From assembly GCF_003001815.1 (NCBI RefSeq), contig NZ_PVMZ01000017.1, positions 206,894-270,893 on the forward strand: 64,000 nt of DNA, written 5' to 3'. The notes beneath the pieces are model-generated. The model made no database searches. It saw nothing but the letters and a program-made list of their open reading frames with translations, and was not told the origin of the DNA. The stretch comes from Actinoplanes italicus (GTDB taxonomy: Bacteria; Actinomycetota; Actinomycetes; Mycobacteriales; Micromonosporaceae). The translations under genes and the position numbers were made by a program. This document shows, piece after piece, positions 54,467-62,433 of the stretch (its first letter is position 1; each line of letters opens with the position of its first letter).

Positions 54467-56262
54467 AAGTCGCGCCAGGTGTCAAACCACTCGTCGGCCT
54501 GCGCGGGCGGGACACCGGCGCGGGCGGCGAGGTTCATGAAGGCGTCGCCGGCCTCCTCCCGGCGGAGCGTGTCGATGATGTCGAACTTGTTGTCGACGGC
54601 GTTCAGATGCTTTACCAGTTCGCGGAGGATTGGCTCGGCAGCGGCAGCGGCAGCGGCAGCGGGGCCGGCCGGTGCGGTGAGCGTGCCGAGAGCCTGGACG
54701 GCGGCGGCGTAGGCCTTGCAGGCGGCATCACCGGCAGCGGGGTCGTCGTCGGCCCAGTCGCGGAACGGGTTGTCCAGGTGGACGTCCAGCCAGCTGTCCG
54801 ATTTGGCGCCGGACAGCATCAGTGTGACCCCGGAGCCGCGGTATCGGGCGCGCAATGCCCGCGCCGCCGACTTCCGCAGGCCGTCGACCACCAGCGCCTG
54901 CAGCGACGGGCCAGGCAGCGTTCGTAGAGGCGGGGTCGGCAGCGCCTGTAGCGGCTGGCTGGGCGGTGTTTGCAGTGGCGGGGTCGGCAGCGCCTGCAGT
55001 GGCTGGCCGGGAGGCGTTTGCAGTGGCGGGCTGGGCGGTGTCTGTAGCGGCTGGCCGGGCGGTGTCTGTAGCGGCTGGCCGGGAGGCGTTTGCAGTGGCG
55101 GGCTGGGCGGTGTCTGTAGTGGCGGGCCGGGCGGTGTTTGTGGTGGTGCGCTGGGCAGCGCCTGCCGGGGTGGGGCGGGCGGTGTTGGCAGCGGTGGGCG
55201 GGGCGGTGTCTGCACAGGCGGGCCGGGCAGCGCCTCGACGTTCAGGCCGTAGGCGTCGAGCATCTCCAGCAGGCGCAATCCTGTCATTTCGGCGAGTGCG
55301 TCGGGAGTGTCCAGGCGGCCGGGTGCCGACTCCCAGTACAGCCGCAGCGTGTGTGCCTCGGTGAAGCCGGCGATCGTGGCTGCTGACAGCACGCCCGCGC
55401 CACGCAGCGAGACCGATCGCACGCCGGCGAGGCCGGACGGTGGCACGCTGTGCGGTGTCGCCGCGACGATGTGCAGGCTCAGCCAGCGGCCGTCGTCGTC
55501 GGCCTGGACTCTGCGGATCTCGTCGGCGCCGTCCAGCTGCAGGCTGTGGGTTCCGGTGGGCAGGAGGATCTCGCGGCAGTCCTTTCCGCTCACCGCGGGG
55601 TGACGCACACGGGTCTCGCGCAGATCGACGATCTCGGGAGCATCGGACCAGGTCAGGTCGGTGATCATCGGATGCCGTCGTAGCGCCGCGACCAGGCCGC
55701 GATCGGGACCGGACCACCTGAGCCGGTGGCACCGTGGCAGCAGCGGAAGCAACGCGGGGTCCATCGGGCGGTCAGCCGGCCACGCGGTCAGATCGAGATC
55801 GTCCAGGCCGGCCGAGACGACCACCGGGCCGTTGCCCAGGTCGATGGTTAACGGATCTGCCGCGCGGGACCTCCGGCGGGCGGCCAGGACCTCCTCCGGC
55901 AGCTCGACCCACTCACGCTCCAGGACCGTGTCGAGCAGCGGCGTCCGCCAGCCGGACCAGGTGTCGACGGTGTCCGGCACGCCGGCCGGGACGGGCAGGT
56001 TGCCGATCCACTCGAAATCCGGTGGCATCGGGTTGTGCTTGCGGGAGACCGACGTGCGGGCGACCTCGGCGCGCACCCGGTGTCGCTTCACCGTCGCCGG
56101 GCCGGCGCCGCGCAGGTCGTCGAGGCCGGGTGGTCGTGGCCCGTGCCAGTCGAGCGCGTGAATGGTCACGGTGTCGGGCAGCACGCCGGAGACCTGGCAG
56201 GCGCCGAACCCGCCGCCCGGCAGGGGCGCGACCGCGACGTCTCCGACCCGGATCTTCCTCAT
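54463..56262 (-). CDS. Leucine-rich-like protein with expanded PLQTPPG repeat (so-called gliding motility protein family)
   Basis: Product of 599 residues from the ATG at 56262 (MRKIRVGDVAVAPLPGG); a TTG/GTG start up to 56292 is possible. The middle shows leucine-rich-like strands (LRWSGPDRGLVAALRRHP, SLQLDGADEIRRVQ, HTLRLYWESAPG). The C-terminal domain (AKSDSWLDVHLDNPFRDWADDD, RREEAGDAFMNLAARAGVP, ADEWFDTWRDF) matches actinobacterial proteins loosely named gliding motility proteins; their role is unknown. Between them lie about 14 copies of an 8-residue repeat (PLQTPPGQ, PLQALPTP; 24-bp DNA repeat, about 54897-55245) that interrupts what should be one short strand. Confidence 0.75.
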   Translation of the reverse strand: MRKIRVGDVAVAPLPGGGFGACQVSGVLPDTVTIHALDWHGPRPPGLDDLRGAGPATVKRHRVRAEVARTSVSRKHNPMPPDFEWIGNLPVPAGVPDTVDTWSGWRTPLLDTVLEREWVELPEEVLAARRRSRAADPLTIDLGNGPVVVSAGLDDLDLTAWPADRPMDPALLPLLPRCHRLRWSGPDRGLVAALRRHPMITDLTWSDAPEIVDLRETRVRHPAVSGKDCREILLPTGTHSLQLDGADEIRRVQADDDGRWLSLHIVAATPHSVPPSGLAGVRSVSLRGAGVLSAATIAGFTEAHTLRLYWESAPGRLDTPDALAEMTGLRLLEMLDAYGLNVEALPGPPVQTPPRPPLPTPPAPPRQALPSAPPQTPPGPPLQTPPSPPLQTPPGQPLQTPPGQPLQTPPSPPLQTPPGQPLQALPTPPLQTPPSQPLQALPTPPLRTLPGPSLQALVVDGLRKSAARALRARYRGSGVTLMLSGAKSDSWLDVHLDNPFRDWADDDPAAGDAACKAYAAAVQALGTLTAPAGPAAAAAAAAEPILRELVKHLNAVDNKFDIIDTLRREEAGDAFMNLAARAGVPPAQADEWFDTWRDF

Positions 56263-56316
56263 GTCCGCCACGCTAGACCCACCCACCGACAAGTTACGTT
56301 CGGTGATCGGCGGGTG

Positions 56317-56592
56317 TCAGAGGACCGCGCGGAACTCCGGCCAGTGTCCCCAGAACCGCTCGACCTCCTCGATCACCGTCTGCATTCCCGCGGCGATGGC
56401 GGGCGGGACCGGGGTGCCGTCGTCCCAGGTGGGTGTGGACGGCAGATAGTAGAGGCCGCCACGCACGCCGGGCTCGACGCCGAGGGTCAGCACATGTCCG
56501 TCCACCTCGAACTGCGTGGCGAATCGCCGGCTGCGCAGGATGGCGCCGGAGTGGTGCCGCGCTTCCCGGGGCTGCAGCTGCTGGACCGTCAT
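56317..56592 (-). CDS. Small hypothetical protein
   Basis: Product of 91 residues; ATG at 56592 with GAGGAGGAAG just upstream. The sequence is globular (FATQFEVDGHVLTLGVEPGVRGGLYYLP, GMQTVIEEVERFWGHWPEF), with no signal or membrane segment. I do not recognise the family. It stands upstream of the leucine-rich protein gene on the same strand, with a 54-bp gap, and may be co-transcribed with it. Confidence 0.65.
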   Translation of the reverse strand: MTVQQLQPREARHHSGAILRSRRFATQFEVDGHVLTLGVEPGVRGGLYYLPSTPTWDDGTPVPPAIAAGMQTVIEEVERFWGHWPEFRAVL

Positions 56593-56770
56593 GATCTTCC
56601 TCCTCAGGGACCGGACGTGATCCTGGTAACACTGAGTACGCTCCAGCGCCCCGCGGCGTTCAACCCTCAGCCCGAAAGTGGCGTTGGGGCCGGTGACGGA
56701 CCGCATCGGTCGCGACGGAGTCCGGAGACGCCGTCGATGCGGTTGATCGGCTGCGGAGCGCGTACCAGAT

Positions 56771-57211
56771 CTAGAATGTGAGGTGTGAGTTGGCGGCCCG
56801 CGCCGCCGCAGCGAACTCGGGAAGCTCGACCACCTCGATGCCCGCCGCGATGAGAAGCGCGACGCCCTCGCAGGTGACGAAGAGATCGGGTTCGCGCCAG
56901 GCGATGACGACCCGCGGGATGCCGGCCGCGATGATCAGACCGGCGCAGGTGGCGTTCGGGCGGCTGGCGCGCTTGGAGCAGGGCTCGAGCGTGCTGTACA
57001 TGGTGGCCGTCCGTAGCCGGGAGCGGTCCGTGACGCGGGCGAGAGCGGACTCCTCGGCATGAACTCGCGGGTCGGTGTCGCGCGACCAGCCGCCGGCGAG
57101 CTCGACGCCGTCACCGTCGACGACGACCGCGCCGACCGAGAAGGCGGAGGTGGACGCCGGGCATCGGTTCGCCAGCTCGATCGCGTGGCTCATCCACCGA
57201 TGGTCGTCCAT
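56771..57211 (-). CDS. Zinc-dependent cytidine/deoxycytidylate-type deaminase
   Basis: Product of 146 residues from the ATG at 57211. The zinc site is H51-A-E53 (VHAEESALARV) with cysteines C78 and C89 in LEPCSKRASRPNATCAGLI. The spacing is slightly longer than the usual PC-x8-C. SAFSVGAVVVDGDGVELAGGWS fits the RibD N-terminal/CMP deaminase group. There is no reductase domain, so if it is a RibD-like enzyme it is only the deaminase half. A separate RibD-C-like protein is encoded at 9130. Its role may be in pyrimidine or riboflavin-like metabolism. Confidence 0.82.
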   Translation of the reverse strand: MDDHRWMSHAIELANRCPASTSAFSVGAVVVDGDGVELAGGWSRDTDPRVHAEESALARVTDRSRLRTATMYSTLEPCSKRASRPNATCAGLIIAAGIPRVVIAWREPDLFVTCEGVALLIAAGIEVVELPEFAAAARAANSHLTF

Positions 57212-57316
57212 GTTGCCCCCGTCGTGCGGTCCCGGGCGTGCCCCGATTCCGATCAGAACCCTATCGTCCGGGGTTTCACCAGCCGGATGTTGTTCCCGCT
57301 TCCCAGAATGGACGCC

Positions 57317-58276
57317 ATGAGTGACCTTGACGAGCTGACCCGCCAGGCCGTCCGGAGACTGGAACAGCGCAGGCACGGGGTGGTGGTGGCCGCGCTGGCC
57401 GGCGACGCCACCGAGATCCGGTCGTCGGGTGGGCTGACCGCGGACTCCCGGCTGGAGATCGGCTCGGTGAGCAAGGTGTTCACGTCGCTGATCCTGGCTC
57501 GCATGGCCGAGCGTGGCGAGGTGGGGCTCGACCAGCCGCTCGGCGACTTCCTCCCGGCGCCGGCCGGGATCACGCTGAGGCACCTGGCCACGCACACGTC
57601 GGGGCTGCCGCGCCTGCCGAAGGGCATGGTGATCAGGGCGATCATCCGCCGGGAGACGACCGACCCCTACGCGCACTGCACCGCCGACTTCCTGATCGAG
57701 AACCTGTCCCGGATCCGGCCGGCCACGCCGGGGAAGAAGTTCCGCTACTCGAACCTGGGCGCCGGTCTGCTCGGGCTGGCGCTGTCCCGGCACGCTGGAC
57801 TGGGCTACGCCGACCTGGTGGCCCGCGAGATCACCACACCGCTCGGCCTGAGCAGCACCGGCACCGGCGGGCAGGTCGAGCAGGGACACAAGGCCGACGG
57901 CAAACCGGCGGGGCCGTGGAATCTCGCCGACCTGGCCGGAGCCGGTGGACTGCGGTCCACGGCCACGGACCTGGTGCGGTTCGTCCGCGCCCACTACGAG
58001 GAGTCGGTCATCACCTCGGCGGTCGCGCTGGAGCTGGCCACCGAGTTCCGCCGGAACCCGTTCCAGACCGTCCGGCTCGGCTGGATGGCTCACCGGCTGC
58101 ATCCCCGGCAGGGCGGCCACCTGCAGATCCTGCACAACGGGCAGACCGGCGGCTACTACTCGTTCGTCGCGTTCGACCAGGAGAAGCAGGTCGGTGTGGT
58201 GATGCTCACCGACACCTCCCGGGTGGGTGACCAGGTGGGACTCGATCTGCTGTCAGCCCTGCAGTCAAGGGCGTGA
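57317..58276 (+). CDS. Beta-lactamase-family serine hydrolase
   Basis: Product of 319 residues (ATG at 57317; an in-frame ATG at 57308 is possible). The class C-like motifs are present: S50-V-S-K53 in EIGSVSKVFTSLILARM, and Y-S-N in GKKFRYSNLGAGLLGLAL. HNGQTGGYYSFVAF supplies the HxG-type third motif. TLRHLATHTSGLPRLP is typical of the family. No signal peptide is seen, so it is probably cytoplasmic or exported without cleavage. Members are esterases, peptidases or amidases rather than true lactamases. The 3' end overlaps the DUF1990 gene by 12 bp. Confidence 0.88.
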   Translation: MSDLDELTRQAVRRLEQRRHGVVVAALAGDATEIRSSGGLTADSRLEIGSVSKVFTSLILARMAERGEVGLDQPLGDFLPAPAGITLRHLATHTSGLPRLPKGMVIRAIIRRETTDPYAHCTADFLIENLSRIRPATPGKKFRYSNLGAGLLGLALSRHAGLGYADLVAREITTPLGLSSTGTGGQVEQGHKADGKPAGPWNLADLAGAGGLRSTATDLVRFVRAHYEESVITSAVALELATEFRRNPFQTVRLGWMAHRLHPRQGGHLQILHNGQTGGYYSFVAFDQEKQVGVVMLTDTSRVGDQVGLDLLSALQSRA

Positions 58277-58765
58277 CAGACGCCGCATCGACCGGACGTA
58301 CCGGTTCGTGGCGAACTCCTGGGCCAGGACGGTCAACGGCCCGCCGAGCCGGGCGAGCGCCGAGTCCGGGCGGGAGAACGCGGCGATCCGGAACCGGACA
58401 CGCCCGCTCTCGGTGAGGTGTACGACGAACGCCTCCTCACCGGACTCCGGGTGCCCGGCCAGCGTGCCGTACGCGAACCCCTGCCGATCGCGCTGATCGA
58501 TCCGGTAGACGACCCGGCACGGAGCGGTGATCCGGAACGGCCCCGCGCCGATCCTCAGGACCACTTGCGAGCCGGGGGCGGCCGGCCCCCGCGCGTCGAC
58601 CGTCAGACCGGCCCCGCGGTGCATCCGCCAGTCCAGCAGCGCGGCGGCCGCCCACTCGAACGTGGCACGGCCGGCGCCGATCTCCACGTCGCGCAGCACG
58701 TGCCGGTATCCGGCCGGCAGCCGGGCCTCCCGGGTGGCGCCGACCTCGGCGTACGTGAGCAGCAC
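58265..58765 (-). CDS. DUF1990 family protein
   Basis: Product of 166 residues. LTYAEVGATREARLPAGYRHV, FEWAAAALLDWRMHRGAGL, GFAYGTLAGHPESGEEAFVVH and FSRPDSALARLGGPLTVLAQ match the DUF1990 family of actinobacteria and plants, which has a steroidogenic-acute-regulatory-like fold and unknown ligand. A hydrophobic cavity is expected. The gene is single and faces the serine hydrolase. The 170 bp upstream (58766-58935) is unusually AT-rich for the window and holds the promoter of the kinase gene. Confidence 0.85.
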   Translation of the reverse strand: MLLTYAEVGATREARLPAGYRHVLRDVEIGAGRATFEWAAAALLDWRMHRGAGLTVDARGPAAPGSQVVLRIGAGPFRITAPCRVVYRIDQRDRQGFAYGTLAGHPESGEEAFVVHLTESGRVRFRIAAFSRPDSALARLGGPLTVLAQEFATNRYVRSMRRLSRP

Positions 58766-58935
58766 CGATCCAGGCTAATGGGTGATCGCCATTGATTCGC
58801 GTCATAGAGAAAGATTGCGATGACAGTGGTGTCCGAGAACAATGCAATTCGCGAGCGGAACGGTGAACCGAAGAAAGATCGACATGGTTATGACAGTCGG
58901 TGCGATTGGCTGAACTATCGGCAAGGGGTACGGGG

Positions 58936-60636
58936 ATGGCCGCTCACGAACCGCTCGGCAGGGAGTACCTGCTGCATGAGGAGATCGGCCGGGGTGCGAT
59001 GGCCGTCGTGCGCCGCGCGACGAGCCGGCACGGCGGCCCACCGCTGGCCGCCAAGCTGCTGCGGCCGGAACTGGCCGGTGACCGCCGGGTCCGGGAACTG
59101 TTCCTCCGCGAGGACGCGGCGCTGCGCGCCCTGAACCATCCGTCCATCGTGGGTCTGCGTGACCTGATCGTCGAGGGCGGCACCCTGGCGCTGGTGATGG
59201 AGTTCGTGGACGGTCCGAACCTGCGCCGCTACCTGTCGATGCGGGGCGGCCGGCTCACCCCGCAGGAGGTCGTGGCCGTCGCCGCGCAGACCGCTGCCGC
59301 GCTGGCCGTCGCGCACGAGCGCGGCGTCGTCCACCTCGACCTGAAGCCGGAGAACCTGCTGGTCCGCCGCGGTTCGGTGCCGCCGGACATCCGGATCACC
59401 GACTTCGGCGTGGCGGTGCTGCTGGGCGACGCGCACCACTCGGTGGCCGGCGGCACGCCCGGCTACACGGCGCCGGAGATCTTCCAGGGCGGCCCGCCGA
59501 CCCCGGCCGCCGACGTCTGGTCGCTCGGCGTGCTGCTGCTCGAGCTGACCACCGGCAGGCCCACCGGCGAACCGTCGGCGCTGCCCGGACCGCTCGGCCC
59601 GGTCGCCCGCGACTGCCTGGCCGCCGACCCCCGCCGCAGGCCGCCCGCCCGCCGGGTCGCCGCCTATCTGCAGCAGTTCGCCGGAGCGGCCCACGGTGTC
59701 GCGCCCACCGCACTGCCGCCGATCTCGGTGCAGCCCGCCGACGTGGAGCCGACCACGCTGGCGCTGGGCTTCCCGCCGCCGCAGCTGCCGCAGCCGACGT
59801 TCCCGCCGCCGGCCCCGCCGCAGCCGCCGCGCGCGGCGTTCATCGGGCCGCGCGACACCATCGGCAGCTGGGCCGGGCAGATGCCGCCGGCCACCGGGCA
59901 CCACCAGGAGCCGGAGCCGCCCCGCCGCCGGTGGCGCCGCGCGCCGCTGATCACCCTCGGCGCGGCCGGCCTGGTCGCCGCGGTGGCCTTCGGGCTGAAC
60001 GTGACCGCCCGCGCCGACGACCGCACCAGCCAGCTCGTCACGCAGGTCAGCGTTCCGCCGCAGGTGTCGCCGGTGGAGGAGGGCGGCGCGATCCAGACAC
60101 TGCCGCCGACCAGCGGGGTGGCGTTGCCGCCACTGAACACGCCGGCGGCCGAGCGTCTGCGGGTCACCATGGCCGGCAAGGTCGACGACGACGCGGGCAC
60201 GCTCGCGATCTCGATCCGGGACGGGCAGGCGATCGCGTACATCTGCGACGGCGACCGCCTCGAGGCCTGGCTCAAGGGCACGGCGAAGAACGGGCTGCTC
60301 AACCTGTCCGGCAAGAACAACAGCAAGATCACCGGACTGTTCGACGCCCGCCGCGCGGCCGGTGAGATCACCGTGGAGGGCAAGCCGCACCGCTTCGAGA
60401 TCGGTGTGGTCCGCAAGCCGTCCGGGCTCTACCGGCTGAGCAGCCAGGTGCAGGGTGCCCGGGTGAACGGCTCGTGGATCGTGCTGCCCGACGGCCGGCA
60501 GGTCGGCGTGCTGCTGCGCGGCGAGCAGCCCGGCCCGGCGCCGGTCCTGGACGTCACCGGGCGTACCACCACGATCGACGGCCAGCCGGTGACCGGCGCG
60601 ACCACCATCGACGTGGACACCGGGGAGGGATTCTGA
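58936..60636 (+). CDS. Membrane Ser/Thr protein kinase with extracytoplasmic sensor region
   Basis: Product of 566 residues from the ATG at 58936 (AAGGGG upstream). The kinase domain (about 8-260) has the glycine loop IGRGAMAVVRRA, K40, the catalytic D135 in HLDLKPEN, DFG in RITDFGVAVLL and the APE-like TPGYTAPEIF. A Pro-rich linker, one membrane helix (APLITLGAAGLVAAVAFGLNV, about 336-356) and an outer domain of about 200 residues follow. The outer domain (YICDGDRLEAWLKGTAKNG, NLSGKNNSKITGLFDA) is beta-rich. It resembles PknB-type receptors without PASTA repeats. Translation appears coupled to the next gene. Confidence 0.9.
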   Translation: MAAHEPLGREYLLHEEIGRGAMAVVRRATSRHGGPPLAAKLLRPELAGDRRVRELFLREDAALRALNHPSIVGLRDLIVEGGTLALVMEFVDGPNLRRYLSMRGGRLTPQEVVAVAAQTAAALAVAHERGVVHLDLKPENLLVRRGSVPPDIRITDFGVAVLLGDAHHSVAGGTPGYTAPEIFQGGPPTPAADVWSLGVLLLELTTGRPTGEPSALPGPLGPVARDCLAADPRRRPPARRVAAYLQQFAGAAHGVAPTALPPISVQPADVEPTTLALGFPPPQLPQPTFPPPAPPQPPRAAFIGPRDTIGSWAGQMPPATGHHQEPEPPRRRWRRAPLITLGAAGLVAAVAFGLNVTARADDRTSQLVTQVSVPPQVSPVEEGGAIQTLPPTSGVALPPLNTPAAERLRVTMAGKVDDDAGTLAISIRDGQAIAYICDGDRLEAWLKGTAKNGLLNLSGKNNSKITGLFDARRAAGEITVEGKPHRFEIGVVRKPSGLYRLSSQVQGARVNGSWIVLPDGRQVGVLLRGEQPGPAPVLDVTGRTTTIDGQPVTGATTIDVDTGEGF

Positions 60637-61151
60637 GGCCCCGCCTGTGGCTGCCCGTGGTCGCCGGGGTCGGTGTGGCGGTCGGGCTCGGCGTCTACGG
60701 TCGCCTGCACGAACCGGTCGGCGCCTCCGACGTGGAGACGTTCCTGCGTCTGCAGAACCTCAAGGTGTGGCTGGCCACGGTCGTCGCCGCGTTCCTGGCG
60801 GTGCAGGCCGTCTCGGCGCTGGTGATCTACGGCGTGCTGCCGGGCCCGTCGTGGATCGCGGCGGTGCACCGCTGGGGCGGCCGGCTGGCCCTGCTCACGT
60901 CGATGCCGGTGGCGGTGCACTGCCTCTACACGTTCGGCCTGCGCTCCGACACGCCCCGGGTGCTGGCCCACTCACTGCTCGGCTGCCTGTTGTACGGCGT
61001 GTTCGTCACCAAGATGCTGCTGCTCAGCCGTCCGGAGCAGGGCCGGGGCTGGGGTGTGCCGGTGGCCGGCGGCCTCGTGCTGACAGCGGTCGCCGGCCTG
61101 TGGCTGACGTCGGCGTTGTGGTTCTTCACCTCGGTCGGCACGGCCCTGTAG
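60633..61151 (+). CDS. DUF6529 family membrane protein (apparent CTG start)
   Basis: Product of about 172 residues with four to five membrane helices (LWLPVVAGVGVAVGLGVYG, WLATVVAAFLAVQAVSALVIYG, AHSLLGCLLYGVFVTKMLLL, GLVLTAVAGLWLTSALWFF) and histidines in helices (HRWGGRLALL, VAVHCLYTFGL). This suggests a cytochrome b561-like heme fold. The only start near the GGGGAGGG site is a CTG at 60633, overlapping the kinase TGA (CTGA). The first in-frame GTG (60657) lacks a ribosome site and would cut the first helix. The coupling to the kinase gene suggests a shared function. Convergent with the cyclase gene, with no gap. Confidence 0.7.
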   Translation: MRPRLWLPVVAGVGVAVGLGVYGRLHEPVGASDVETFLRLQNLKVWLATVVAAFLAVQAVSALVIYGVLPGPSWIAAVHRWGGRLALLTSMPVAVHCLYTFGLRSDTPRVLAHSLLGCLLYGVFVTKMLLLSRPEQGRGWGVPVAGGLVLTAVAGLWLTSALWFFTSVGTAL

Positions 61152-61946
61152 TCACCAGGTGGCGAGCACCCGCGCCTGCCCGCCGGAGCCGGCCTCGTAC
61201 GGGATCAGCCCCACGAAGATCGTCGTGCCGGTGCGCGGCAGCCGGTCCAGGCCGGCCAGGTTCTCCAGCCCGTACCGGTCGGCGCCGGTCAGTGCCAGGT
61301 GGGTGTCGAACGTCGCCGAGTTCCCCGGGTCGATGCTGAGCGTGTCCACGCCGAGGCTGCGGATCCGCCGGTGACGCAGCAGCCACTCGCAGGCGTCCGT
61401 GCCGAAGCCGGGGAAGTGCAGCGTCCCGGCCGCGTCGGTGCCGCGGTAGGCATCCGCGTCGCCGACCTTGGCGCCCCACCCCGAGTACATGAGAACCGCG
61501 GCGCCGTCCGGGATGCGGCCGTGCCGCCGTTCGAAGGCGCGCAGGTCGTCGACGGTCACGACGGTGTCCGGGTCGCGGGCGGCTCGCTGCGCGATGTCGA
61601 CGACCACGGCCGGCAGCAGTAGTTCGGCGGGCCGCAGTTCGGTGGCCAGCCGTCCGCCCGCGGTGAAGTGGCCCGGCGCGTCGACGTGTGTGCCGGTGTG
61701 CTCGACGATGCGCCATTCCTGCATGTAGTAGCCGTCGTCCTCGACCGTGGTGAGGGTGCGGCGGACCGACTCCTCACCCGGGCTGAACGCCGGGAAACGT
61801 GTGGTCAGCGGATAGGTGAGGTCGTGGATCCCGCGGCCGCGGGAGGCGACGGCGGGTTCGGCGGCCAGCGCGGTCGCGGCGAGAGCGGCGCCGCCGATGA
61901 GCGCGGCGCGGCGCGTGACGTGCGGTTCGGTGCACATGTCTGCCAT
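61152..61946 (-). CDS. Cyclase family protein (kynurenine-formamidase-like), Tat-exported
   Basis: Product of 264 residues. A twin-arginine signal (VTRRAALIGGAALAATALAA, cleavage near AVAS) marks Tat export. The metal-binding motif HTGTHVDAPGHF, plus HDLTYPLTTRFPAFSPG and LRAFERRHGRIPDGAAVLMYSGWGAKVGD, define the cyclase/KynB family of Mn- or Zn-dependent amidohydrolases. The substrate may be an N-formyl or lactone compound, outside the membrane. Its stop directly abuts that of the DUF6529 gene. Confidence 0.88.
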   Translation of the reverse strand: MADMCTEPHVTRRAALIGGAALAATALAAEPAVASRGRGIHDLTYPLTTRFPAFSPGEESVRRTLTTVEDDGYYMQEWRIVEHTGTHVDAPGHFTAGGRLATELRPAELLLPAVVVDIAQRAARDPDTVVTVDDLRAFERRHGRIPDGAAVLMYSGWGAKVGDADAYRGTDAAGTLHFPGFGTDACEWLLRHRRIRSLGVDTLSIDPGNSATFDTHLALTGADRYGLENLAGLDRLPRTGTTIFVGLIPYEAGSGGQARVLATW

Positions 61947-61977
61947 CCTGCCGCACGAGCGTCCTCGGTGGACGGAT

Positions 61978-62385
61978 TCAGGAATCCGGCGCGACCCGGT
62001 GCACCAGCAGCCAGGCGTCGGCGGGGAAGAGGCGCTGCGCGATCGCCCAGGTCAGCCGGGAGTAGTAGGGGCGGGCCTCGGTAGCGTCGACGATCCGGGG
62101 CCGATCGGCCGGGTGCTCGGCGCCCTTCCAGCGCAGGGTGCAGCCGCCGGCGGCCAGCACGTTGCGGACCCAGTTGGTGCCGGCGCCCCACGGCAGGTTG
62201 ATGATGAAGCCGTCCGTGGTGGTCACGATCGCGACCGGCACGGCCAGCTGCCGACCGGACTTGCGGCCGCGGTGGCGGACGATCGCCCACAGCGGGAACC
62301 ATCGGCGGCCGGCGAGCAGGGCGGTCGCGGGCGCGGTGGCGCGGGCAAGCCGCCACGAGGTGTTCGTGGGTGCGGTGGTGGTCAT
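61978..62385 (-). CDS. Deazaflavin (F420)-dependent nitroreductase family protein (DUF385)
   Basis: Product of 135 residues; ATG at 62385 with GGAGG 8 nt upstream. LWAIVRHRGRKSGRQLAVPVAIVTTTDGFIINLPWG and NWVRNVLAAGGCTLRWKG are the hallmarks of the Ddn-like F420H2-dependent group, with a split-barrel fold. It reduces quinones or nitro compounds in relatives. It lies between the cyclase and the hydrolase-LuxR gene on the same strand, with short gaps, so the three may be one transcription unit. Confidence 0.88.
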   Translation of the reverse strand: MTTTAPTNTSWRLARATAPATALLAGRRWFPLWAIVRHRGRKSGRQLAVPVAIVTTTDGFIINLPWGAGTNWVRNVLAAGGCTLRWKGAEHPADRPRIVDATEARPYYSRLTWAIAQRLFPADAWLLVHRVAPDS

Positions 62386-62433
62386 GCCCCGATCCTCCGC
62401 CGGCCGGGGTCCGGTTCGCGTCGCGGTGATCCG

